Positions 20,076 to 30,116 of a DNA stretch of 64,000 nt are shown here, one piece after another. The DNA comes from Apricaphanius iberus (lineage: Eukaryota > Chordata > Actinopteri > Cyprinodontiformes > Aphaniidae). The stretch covers positions 62,001-126,000 of the forward strand of contig JAPXFQ010000911.1 in the NCBI GenBank assembly GCA_028564705.1, in the 5' to 3' direction. Both the position numbers and the translations under genes were made by a program. The notes under the pieces were generated by a model, which saw only the letters and a program-made list of their open reading frames with translations, did not search any database and was not told the origin of the DNA. Every line of letters begins with the position of its first letter. Positions within the stretch are counted from its first letter, which is position 1.

Positions 20076-22852
20076 CGTCTGCTGCGTACGAACTGTAGCC
20101 TATCCTTGATGAACATTATGCGGGTTGTATCATACAATGTACGTGGGTTACGTGTGGAACATACTGCCACAGATATATCTAGACGATATGTTGTTGACAC
20201 CTTGTTGAATGAATGTGAAATTATGTGTCTCCAAGAGACGTGGATCGCCAAACAGGATTTAGATAAACTAAATACAATACATAAAGATTTTCATGGGGCG
20301 GGAGAATCTACTACTGACCTCAGTGCTAAATTACTTAAAGGCAGAATACCTGGTGGAGTTGCCATTCTGTGGAATTGCAGATATGATCCTATGGTGAAGG
20401 TGATACGATTGAATGTTGACTGGGCCATAGGGATAGATATAAATTTTAATGGCAAGAAAATTTGTATCCTAAGTATATATACCCCTTATGAATCTTATGA
20501 GAATGAGGATGAATTTCTGAACCGACTAGCTTTTATTTATTCTTTTATTGAGGACCATAACTCAACTTGTGTCTATGTAAATGGAGATTTTAATGCTGAT
20601 GTATCCGATATAAACTCTATGTTTGCAAAACATCTGGTGCATTTTTGTAATGATAATAGTTTGGTCTTGTCTAGCAAAGTATTTTTACCTGATGATAGTT
20701 TTACCTATGTAAGTGAATCATGGCACACAACTTCCTGGCTGGACCACTGTTTGTGTACAGCTGATGCGCATGCCTCTTTAGAAAATGTGGAAATTTGTTA
20801 TGGTATGGCTACCTCTGACCACATACCAATAGCTATGGTGCTAAATGTTGAGTCTGTGCCCCTCCTAATGGAAACTGGGAATAATGTCAATTCTGATAAA
20901 TTAAATTGGGCTAGGTTGTCTGAGAAAAATATTGATACGTATACTGTCTTAACAGACAGCTTATTAAATCATATTGTTTTGCCGAGAGATGCCATAACAT
21001 GTCGTAATATGAACTGTACGGATGCACAGCATGCAGTTGATCTTTGTGACTTTTATGATAACATCACTAAGGCTCTACATACCTCTGCTGGGTCTCTCTG
21101 TGAGCATAAGAAGCTGTTTAACATCAAACCTGGGTGGTGCGAGTATGTGGCTGAACATCATGCCGCAGCAAGGGAAGCCTTTAAACTCTGGTTCAAGGCA
21201 GGTAGGCCCAGACAGGGGGATGTGTTTGAGTACAAGAAGCAAACCAATGCTCGATATAAATATGCTCTTCGTCACATTAAGAATAATGAGAACTCTATCA
21301 GAGCTGACCTGCTTGCCAGGAAGCTGCAAAGTAATCATCAGGTAGACTTTTGGAAAGCAATAAAAGTGACAAATAATCATAGAACAGCTTTACCATATGA
21401 CATTGAAGGTGTTTGTGGCTCAGACAACATAGCCAAGTTATGGCGTGACCATTATTCCAAGCTCTTCAACTGTGTTAAGAGCAATGTGGCTGCTGTTAAT
21501 GATGTTGATTTGGACTCTAATGTCACAGTAAGACCGAGTGAGGTATCAGATGCTATTAAGGTGCTTGATAACAACAAAGCATGTGGCACTGATGGCATTG
21601 CTGCAGAAAATCTCAAGCATGCCAGTAACAGGCTCTCATCACTGTTAGCCTTGTGCTTCACTGGCCACCTGGTGCATGGCGTTCTCCCTGATTCCATCCT
21701 GACTGTCTCATTGGTCCCTGTTCTTAAGGAGAAGGCAGGAAAGATAAACAGTATGGACAACTACAGGCCTATTGCCCTTGCCAGTATCCTGTCTAAGGTG
21801 CTGGAAAGGATTATTTTAAATAGAATAGAGTTGTATGTTTTAACAACTGACAGCCAATTTGGGTTTAAGAGAAAACATAGCACCGACCTTTGCATATTTG
21901 CACTTAAGGAGATGGTGGCAAAATATCAACGTCAAAACTCCTCTGTGTTCCTTTGCTTTATTGACGCCTCTAAGGCTTTTGACAGAATCAATCATGCCAA
22001 ATTATTCGTCAAATTGCTTGAGCGAGAGGTTCCAAAATATATTGTTAGAGTTTTGATATACTGGTATGCTCAGCAAACATTCCAGGTCAAGTGGGATGAT
22101 GTTGTCTCAGCTCCTTTTCATGTGAGTAATGGGGTTCGGCAAGGTGGCATTTTATCTCCTTTCCTTTTTAATGTTTATATTGATGACTTGTCGAAACGGT
22201 TGAATGAATGTAAAACGGGCTGTATTGTGGGTAACCAAGTTGTCAATCATCTCATGTATGCCGATGACCATGTTGTACTCTGTCCATACTCTGCGGGATT
22301 ACAACAAATGCTACAAGTATGTACGCAATATGGCAGAGAATTGGACATTAATTTCAATCCCAAAAAGAGTAAGGCCATAGTTGTGAGATCTAGGGAGGAT
22401 AGAAAGTTGTCCTATCCTACTTTTTACCTCTCTAATGGACCTCTAGAAATGACTAAGGTTGTAAAATATCTCGGCCATGTCTTTTCTGATGACCTCAGAG
22501 ATGACAGTGACATCCATCGTCAGTGCTGTAAAATATATGCACAGGCCAATATTTTAGTAAGAAAGTTTAATGCATGTTCCTTTGATGTCAAATGTGCACT
22601 GTTCAGGGCATATGTCACGCATTTAGGATGTTACTACATGTTCCTAGATGGCACAGTGCCAGCCAGTTATTCGTGTCATCGGATATCCCAACTTGTTCGG
22701 CATTGTTGCGTCGGCTAATGTTTAATTTCATGTGTCGGCTGGACAAATCGTGTAATTACATTATTAAAGTGTTAACCTGTCCCATGATGGGATACCGTTT
22801 CACTTCCAGGCTTCGCAAGCACTGGCACATTAGTTTGCACTGTTTCTTTTAA
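20073..22852 (+). pseudogene. LINE ORF2: endonuclease and reverse transcriptase, C-terminus broken
   Basis: From the ATG at 20,073 the frame runs open to a TAG at 22,716-22,718, about 880 codons. Residues about 18-260 are an apurinic-type endonuclease: VVSYNVRGLR at the start, QETW, NGDFNAD, and SDHIPIA at the end. RT follows: NYRPIALASILSKVLER, FIDASKAFDRIN, GVRQGGILSPFLFN, and the catalytic YADD at 22,257-22,268, so the core is intact. Near 22,630 a deletion of about 25 codons with a frameshift disrupts the tail; homology resumes in another frame at 22,650-22,852 (PRWHSASQLFVSS, LLRRLMFNFMCRLDKS). The element could be inactive only because of this C-terminal lesion. The upstream in-frame region from 20,052 has no ATG before 20,073. 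Confidence 0.8.
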
Positions 22853-22974
22853 GATTACAGAGACGCATTACTGTATTTTATCTTATTTGTTTGGCTGTTT
22901 GTATTCTTGATTGTGTATGTTCTGTGTCTTGTAGGTGTAGGTTTGTTGTATGAGAGTGGACCACTCTTGAGTCC

Positions 22975-23002
22975 ATAATAAAGATTATATAATAAAGATT
23001 AT
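22975..23002 (+). repeat. 14-bp tandem tail of the LINE
   Basis: ATAATAAAGATTAT occurs twice in direct succession, ending the 3' UTR. Tandem 3' tails made by the reverse transcriptase are usual for CR1/L2/RTE-like LINEs that lack poly(A). Confidence 0.75.
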
Positions 23003-23504
23003 ATATTTTATCAACGTGTTTTAAGTTCTTTTTTCAATGATTGAACCATTAAGTATTTTTTTTTCAACCGAAAAATCTGTTTGCTTTAAAATCTGTCCTT
23101 TATCAATACAGCTTGTATTTTTATTCTTAGTTAGCCAATTTAATCCTATTTAGAAACCCACTATATTTTTGATACCATCTAGATTTATGTATTAAGTATT
23201 CTCTTTCCAGCGGGTTCAGATGTCCCCTCGTTCTGAGGAGCGTCCTTCATCTGCCCCAGTTGTAATTTCACTAAATTTGTTTTATTATCCATTTAAGAGT
23301 CCTTCTTCTTTTTACTTAAAACAATAACTACTGCAATACATCTAGATAGTTAAACATGCAAAGAATGCACATACTTGAATTAACTATAAAAATTATCTTC
23401 TTTTTAGTTTAAAATTCTTCTTTTAAATCTAAAACTAAAACTTACCTATTTAGACTCGCTTATGAGTAATTTTTACTTATTTGTTTTTAATTGTCACACA
23501 AATT
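23003..23504. other. AT-rich stretch, nothing recognised
   Basis: No gene or named repeat is visible. The style matches 15,481-18,800 on the other side of the LINE. Confidence 0.45.
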
Positions 23505-23653
23505 ATTGTCTTAATTACTGTAAATGCTTTCTTTGTCCCTACATTGTTGTATTTTTCTTGATTATTTTCTTATTGTAACTGCTCATATGTAAAGTACCTT
23601 GAATTGCCCTATGTTGAAAGTGTGCTATACAAATAAAATTGCCTTGCCTTGCC
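23505..23653 (+). mobile_element. Short L2/Maui-type LINE 3' end
   Basis: The ending ATGTAAAGTACCTTGAATTG, CCCTATGTTGAAAGTGTGCT, ATACAAATAAAATTGCCTTGCCTTGCC matches the 3' ends at 10,974 and 33,340. It is severely 5'-truncated with no coding part. Confidence 0.8.
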
Positions 23654-24552
23654 TTCTTTTTAATTAAGACTGATTTAAATGTTATCAAGTGTTTATCTGA
23701 ATAGTATTTCTTAACCCCTTCTTTTTCAAACTTCTATTTGTTTTTATAAAATATAAAATCCGAATTAAACAAGAAACATCTGTATGAAAATCCCAATTCG
23801 TTTAAATTTAACAAGGTATTGTTTGTGTAATTATTTAATCTCTTTTCTTATCCTCAATAAACTTTCTAAACACAGTTACAAAAAAAGTATTTCAACATAA
23901 ATTTAGTTAGTTATTGACAGAAAATACACACTTAGGTTCATACACTTGTGTGTTCCCCTTTTTTTAAACTGCCGTTACCAAGTGTAAATGCCCCAAGCCA
24001 AAAAAGAATAAAGACTGTAGATTTAGTTGGAAAATTTAAGAGTTAACTTTTAAACGCCAAAAAATAATAAAGATAGAAAATTGTAAGAGCTAACTTTTAG
24101 ATTGTCATTAAATTATTTTACTTCGGTGGTGTAGACAAATTTTTCACAACCTCGTAGTCTGACAAGTCTGACTTTTCAGCACTCCGAAAAACGCTCTGCA
24201 GACACCACAAACAGCACAATCCTCCTCTTATAACTGATAATTTGTTTATCATCAAAGCATATATTCAAAGCTTGTTTGTTTCAAGCTTGCTTTTCAGCTC
24301 AAAATGCACCATACCGCTCTCCAGACCGGGTCTGCTGTTTTTCTCTCCCAAGCCTCGGTCAAAACTCTGAATACTCCTTCCTCCCACTCGGCTGTGCTAC
24401 ACAACTGACTCTTTTAGTGACTGCTGTGAAATGAACACTGTTTGTGGGCGGAAAACACCACCACCAGCTGCAAGCAAACAGCATAGAATCCTTCCAACCA
24501 CAACGGACTTCCCAAAGAGCTACAATACTTTCTATGTTAATATATATATATA

Positions 24553-24583
<31 letters not shown>

Positions 24584-26783
24584 GGTTCACTTCAGTTATC
24601 CACCACCACACACTTATATTTATATATTTTTTATAAATAATAGTTTATACTCGAGTTTTTTAATTTTAATAGTCTCGCTTTCACCCAGCGCTGAGATCTC
24701 TCTCTCACACACACACTTTCTCCGCTCTTTTTCTTTCCTCTCTGTGATTCTACTCCCCACACATTCTCAAAATCACTCGTCAACCATATATTCTGTAGTC
24801 AAATCTCTTTATTTTTTATTTATCTACTCACACTGACCTTTTCTTTTTTCCAAACAGATTTGTCACCGAAGAAAGTCTCTCTCCAGTGAGAAGCGCCCAA
24901 ACTCAGGGCGGTCTAACATCCCTTTTTCACAAATCCCTTAACGAAATAGAATCAGACCAACATTTACCTAACAATTTATTTCAGTGCTTGCCAGATCCGG
25001 GTCAGTATTAACAACGGTCAGTCCTTAGTTCTCTATCACCCTGTTGAACTCAGATCAATAATTCACCTCAATATTTCCTCAAAATTTCATCAACTTTTAA
25101 TCATCAACTTTTAATGACACTAACCTTTTTCCAGGAGCCTTTAGACACGGACCAACCACTGAAACCACTGAATTCTGTTTGTGGAGCTCAAACCACAAGC
25201 CAGAATACCACTCAGCCTTGCCCAGGAATCCGTTCCCAACAGACAGGTCACCCACAACCTTTTACTGCAAATCCTTGCTCCCACTGGGCCTCTCAGTCGG
25301 GGGCGTCCCGTCCAGACCTAGAGACGGCAACTCCCTGAGCTTGATCCGCTCTTTACTCCGTTTCTTAATCAAATAATCAACAAATCAACATTAAATGGAG
25401 AACTTCAGATCAATCAATACCTTTTAATTTGAGTTAGGCCTGGTCAGATTGATACAAAATCACCCAGGTGCTATTAAAGACCGATCCTGTCCGCTCTCCA
25501 CTCTCTGTTGAACTTAGAACACAATATTACTGTTTTCTCACAACCATATTTGCTATTTTTTATTCCATCAATCAGTACTCACACGCTATCTCTCTGTGCC
25601 GGAGAAAAGCCCTGCCCGCATTCCTCCACCATTTTTGTCGGGGTTGAAAACTTTTACTCTTTACTACTTTTGCTGGATAAACTCCGTCTTCAATCAGGCA
25701 CTGCTTGCTGATTTGTAGAGGACCCGATGTTCCTCAGCGGGACCTTGTAGAATTGCACCCAGAGACAGAGAGAAAGCACACCAAGACAACTGAATTATGT
25801 TTTCAATGCGCAGCTGAATTCATCTGGAGACAAAGCAGCATATCTGCAATGACTGGCCTCCTGACCAGGGCAGTACGTTTTTATTTGCAACACAACAACA
25901 CAGAATCACAGTGAACACACCCAGTATTTTTTCACAGTTTTTCACACTCATTGACCTGCCCTTCCACATACACATGAATGGTCAGCAGAAGAATCATAAT
26001 TTCCCATACCTTTTTGCTTCCTCGAGACCTTGAACAGTTCATTTGTGAGTTATGTTTCTCATTATCCCAGGACAGCGTTCCTAACCCCCTTTCACTCCCT
26101 GTTTCTGCTCTGAAACTAAGTTTAATTGACTCAGCTTTGTTCTCCTAGATAACCACCTGCCATATCTCAGACCAACTACAAACACTGAGTTTCCCCCGAT
26201 CACAGGTTCACGCAATTCTACTTGAGTATATGACCCTAATGACTTACATATGCATATATTCTTACTACTTCACCACATATAAAAATTTTTACCCAAATAT
26301 ATGTAGAGCAGGTTATACAGAAATGCATATAAAGGTGTTCATAAAGATATAATATTCTTAAGATCTCATAACAGAATTGTGTGGTTAATTAACTGATCTG
26401 TAGCATCTAAGAATGTTCAGTAAAAGGGTGCAAACAACACCCACAGCTTTTTTATATATTGGGCTGGAAAGATTTGTTTACTAGACTCAGCTTTGTTGGG
26501 TTGGGCTCCGGCTAAACCTGGTATATTTAGCAGCTGAAATAAGCTTTATTGACTCCGGTTTTTACAAAAAATAAATAAATGAACCAAACGTCCAAACCCT
26601 TACAAAACACAGTTTCATTGTGGTACTTGGTGTACTTCAAATTCACTGTCAGACTCCGGGTCGAGATAAGGGTCAGCCTGTTTTTCTCAGTCAGAGCGGC
26701 GCTGCACAGGAGAGGAGAGGATTGGGGGAGGGGATCAGGAGACTGGATTATAGAGAAAACAAACTGTTTTACTTTGTGGTCCA
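23654..26783. other. AT-rich stretch, no gene recognised
   Basis: Short open frames here (24,431-24,836 and 25,114-25,376) come from low-complexity or CA/CT-rich sequence and have no motifs. A (TA)n tract lies at 24,537-24,583 and CA/CT-rich runs near 24,700. The block at 24,880-25,760 is less AT-rich and could be part of an old retroviral or LTR-type repeat, but I see no paired LTR ends. Confidence 0.45.
24537..24583. repeat. (TA)n microsatellite
   Basis: An almost pure TA run, interrupted once by TTT near 24,555. Confidence 0.95.
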
Positions 26784-26915
26784 ACATTAACTCCACGATG
26801 CAAGTTAAATTTTAGGACAAATTAATACTGTAAACACTAACGGTAACATTTGATCATATATATGTCTATCCCAGGAGTTGAAAGCCGTGAAATAGCATGA
26901 CATAGCCCCTTTAAA
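26784..26915 (-). repeat. Dispersed repeat, partner of 6,290-6,422
   Basis: The reverse complement starts TTTTAAAGGGGCTATGTCAT, continues with CTTTCAACTCCTGGGATAGA, and ends GTCCTAAAATTTAACTTGCA, aligning with the plus-strand copy at 6,290. Homology is clear for about 130 bp; the neighbouring 26,530-26,780 region with an open minus frame (89 codons, no known motif) may belong to the same, longer element. Confidence 0.6.
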
Positions 26916-27337
26916 ATGTGTAATTTTGTATTAATAGATGTTTAAAATTTTAGATATTAGGTATAATATCACTTTCCAAGGCATTGTTCTACATCTCAAA
27001 GTCAATGTCATAAAATTAATGCCTCGAGTCCAAGTCATGTGACTAGAGCCCATACCTTTGACAAATATCTTGTTTAAGTTAAAACCACAACGTACAATTT
27101 AAGTCCACATTCTGGCCAAGTGTGAATTGTTAAGATCAAAACTTATTTAATTCAGTTTCAAAATCAGTTTATTTATATTTTCTCAAATTCAGTCCTATCA
27201 TTCAGATGGATTAATTTCAAAAATGTATGTTCAAATTTGATTCTTTCAAACGTCAAGTGAAGTACAGTTTACTGTTTGAACTGGTAAAAGAAAAACCCAT
27301 CTAAGGAAACTCAGCCGACTGCATCAATTACTCGTAT
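26916..27337. other. Noncoding stretch
   Basis: Nothing coding is visible. AATCAGTTTATTTATATTTT near 27,165 faintly resembles a minus-strand LINE tail; too short to call. Confidence 0.4.
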
Positions 27338-28250
27338 GCCCCTTTTCCACTGACATGTACAGTACAGAACAACTTACAGACATGTCCATTACAAGCATGT
27401 AGTAACGGTGAAAAGGGATATTTCCCTTCAACAGAGGGAAAGGTCTAGCACAGTGGTGTCAGAATAATTTCCATTTAGGGCCACATCAAGCTGATGAATA
27501 TCCTTAAAGGGCCGGTTGTGGCACAAAGTATTGATAAAACTATAACAAGCCGTTAAAGTCAGTGGCCTCTGCATTCCAAAACTATGTCTTAAAAGTAAAT
27601 GATCTTTAACAACTCTACATAATGACGTGTTCAAATAAACAGTGATTTTATTTTATTAACAAAATTGTATAGGTGTGCACAAAACAGAACTCAAATTTTC
27701 TTTCTATAGGGTTCTCTAGAGTTTAGAGGGCCACATAAATGGCTATGGAGGGCCGGATTTGGCCCCCGTGCCTTGAGTTTGACACGTGTGCTCTAGCAGT
27801 ACCTAGACTAGGTAGATTCAGCCAGTGCTTAGTGCATTTCCAATACATCTGGGTGAGCCTTTTTTTTTTTCTGACTACCTCTGGCTTGGTCCAAAGTGGG
27901 CCGAGTTGACCCAACACACCCACCTGAGGACTGATTGATCTGGTAATAGGATGTCATTCTCACTCCTACCTAGATAATGATTGACCTGGTAATGAAAAAG
28001 TTTGACTGCATGCACTTGAAGTACTTTGCAGAAATGGATGGCATTCATGGTGAAATGCCAGCAGGCAACAGCAGAGAGGTACAGCTGGATACCAGCTTCA
28101 GCACAAGCAACTGTAATGTTGGAAAGGAGTGGGTGATGACAGACTTTTACCAGATGTTTGCCCACCCATGTCCTCACCCACTGCTGCATTCCCTAGATGG
28201 AAATGGAAACACAACCAGACCAGCCACCCTAGTGGAAAAAGTGCAGCACT
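27338..28250. mobile_element. Candidate non-autonomous DNA transposon
   Basis: The left end reads CCCCTTTTCCACTGACATGT and the right end CCTAGTGGAAAAAGTGCAGC, so the outer termini are roughly inverted (CTTTTCCACT / AGTGGAAAAAG). Such ends are common in fish non-autonomous elements that hold an inner GTACC-rich region. No target duplication is certain (GTATG occurs on both sides). A hAT-type MITE (27,451-27,790) lies inside it. There is no coding frame. Confidence 0.4.
27451..27790. mobile_element. hAT-type MITE with 8-bp target duplication
   Basis: The 340-bp unit begins CAGTGGTGTCA and ends with GCCTTGAGTTTGACACGTGTG; the outer ends are inverted (8 of 11 positions). Inner flanks carry AGGGCCACAT and GGGCCGGATTTGGCCCCCGT, the hallmark of a common vertebrate hAT-derived MITE family. 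Flanks are GTCTAGCA (27,443-27,450) and CTCTAGCA (27,791-27,798), an 8-bp duplication with one difference, as expected of hAT. It has no coding capacity. Confidence 0.75.
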
Positions 28251-28261
28251 GTATGTAGAGC

Positions 28262-28345
28262 CACAGTGGCTCAGGTGGTGGGGTTCGTGCAGTTTGAACC
28301 GCTGGTCAGTCCATCTCGGTCGTTGTGTCCCTGGGCAAGACACTT
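28262..28345 (+). mobile_element. tRNA-derived SINE fragment
   Basis: TGGCTCAGGTGG resembles a polymerase III A box. It is followed by a degraded B-box region and then GTGTCCCTGGGCAAGACACTT, a block found in the body of common fish SINEs. The same family, in minus orientation, is at 61,316-61,573. No complete tail or duplication is seen; the L2 element starts soon after. Confidence 0.5.
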
Positions 28346-28659
28346 TGTGGACCGACTTAGCTGCTGGAGGAGGAGCAGCTCTCTCTGAGCTCTCCTGATC
28401 TCTCCTGTTCTATCCAAAAATTTGCCTTACTTTCCCCTTAAGATTTAGGTTTAGACTTTTGGCTTTTTGCAGTTTTCCTCTTAACGCCTCTGGAACTACA
28501 CTAATAAACAAAACTTTTTTAGTGGATCGCTTCCAAAAGACCTCTATAAGACTGTGGATCAACATCATGGTGTTTTACAAAGCTGAAGACTTTTGCCCAG
28601 CTACCTACTAAACCAGATAAAATTTTCCGGACACCTCTGAAAAACTGTGGATTAACATC

Positions 28660-30003
28660 ATGGCACACTGCTCAGCCGAGAACTCTGATCAGCTACTCCA
28701 AAGACAGAATGCCCTGGAGGAAAAGCTCAGGAATATGGAAGAAAAACTCAGTTTGAAGATAAACTATGACATCAATGCTGGATATAACAATGAGACGACA
28801 ATACCGACGAAGGAGCAACAACAACAAAAATTCGACAGCCCCGTGCTTCAGTCCAGCCTCATTCAGGGAGCACCGACAAGTACCGTTCCCTCACCGAGAC
28901 GTGGAACGGGCAGAACGCCAAACTCAAATTTCGAGGAGAACTGGCCGCCTCTGAAATGAAACTCTGAAAATACCTCGACACCACTCCCCTGGAGATGCAA
29001 CAGGCAGAGAAGGAAGCTCCAAGCATCACTCTCTCTCCCTGGAATTCCCTTAAAGAACAGATTTACAGCCTTAGAATGTCTGCAGGACACGTGCCCTCCG
29101 ACCGGTCAAGGCCAGCAGGAGAAATTGAGGAACACCGCTATGGACAGAAAAAAGGAACAAGAGTGTACACATTTTAAAGTAACCCCCCGAGCTAAGGTTC
29201 TCATTATTCATGACGGCTCCATAAGTGGGATTCATCACTTCTTTAGTAATCACATCCGCATTCACTGCTTTCCAAAAAACACTATAAGACAAGGTATGGG
29301 GAAAATCCCCTCAATTCTTGCTCTTCACCCTGCGTGCTGGATTTTATGATATCACGCTACGTCAGTTTGAATTATTAAGAGCTGATGTGTCACAACTGCT
29401 GGTAATCTTGAGCCAACTCAATATCTCAAACACCTGGATGTCTGGCCCAGTTCCAGAAGGTAAAGACAAACTTTTTCTAGAATCAGGTCTCTTCACAAAT
29501 GGATGAAAACCAAATCTTTGGAAACTTCTGTCGGATATGTAAACAACTTGAAGAACTTTAGGGCGGCGAATCACTTATTCAAAGACAATGAACGCTATCT
29601 CAATAAGGCTGGAATTAAACTGTTGGCTTCTAATATATTTGCACATTTGAACAGCAATGCTCAAAACTCACCCAAGGTCAGCACCTCAATTCCCACAGAT
29701 AAGCTGCCAGACGCCAGCGCCTCCAGCTTCTCACAGAATCCTACAATCTCTCACAGTTCCCCGAAGGTCAGCGCCTCAGCTCAGCGTGCTGATAATAATA
29801 GACCATTAGACGGGGCATTCAGCCTATCACAGACCTCTTGCACCGATAATAATGACTCAGCAAAACTAGGCTCACCGATTGAATTCTGCGAAAAACTACA
29901 GGATCAGATTATTAAAGGAACACAGCTGACCCCGAGGTTCTCACTCAGATCGACTGGACACGACGATTCTGCCCTCCCACCATTGCAGATGACTGATGTC
30001 TGA
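28660..30003 (+). pseudogene. L2-type ORF1 remnant: coiled coil plus esterase-like domain
   Basis: 28,660-28,959 starts MAHCSAENSDQLLQRQNALE and has a short coiled coil (EEKLRNMEEKLSLK). A shifted frame at about 29,180-29,340 carries KVLIIHDGSISG, the degenerate counterpart of the GDS block of the SGNH-esterase domain found in CR1/L2 ORF1 proteins. The rest (SGPVPEGKDKL, VGYVNNLKNF, LFKDNERYLNKAGIKLLASN) matches the end of that domain. The catalytic serine context is altered and the usual DGLH-type histidine is replaced by NERYLN, so it would lack esterase activity. The 29,503-30,003 frame ends in a low-complexity S/P-rich tail. Several frameshifts. Confidence 0.65.
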
Positions 30004-30116
30004 TGTTTCAGGCTGCCAGACTTTTCTCCAAGAAAACTTGTCAACCAGCACCAGTCTTGTTACCGAGAAAACAGCATTCCGGTGATTATTAGTAATAGAA
30101 ATTACAAAGGCGCCTC

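Larger units (their letters stand above)
18801..23002 (+). mobile_element. Nearly full-length LINE with two ORFs
   Basis: This is the best preserved element of the window, with a very short 5' leader (about 40 bases), ORF1, ORF2 and a short 3' UTR that ends in two copies of ATAATAAAGATTAT. It is an endonuclease-type non-LTR retrotransposon. The RT resembles a group common in fish, with a VRQGGILSPFLFN and YADD core, but I do not assign a clade; RT phylogeny would settle it. The 5' boundary is set by the start of coding-like composition; a clear target duplication was not found. It interrupts AT-rich unassigned sequence. Confidence 0.8.

Noticed and set aside
25290..25320. GGGGGCGTCCCGTCCAGA as a proline tRNA primer-binding site
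   Set aside because: It matches the expected TGGGGGCTCGTCC pattern only loosely, and no LTR is adjacent.
28262..28345. A functional tRNA gene
   Set aside because: The polymerase III-like boxes are degenerate and followed by a SINE body; no cloverleaf with a proper anticodon arm could be drawn.
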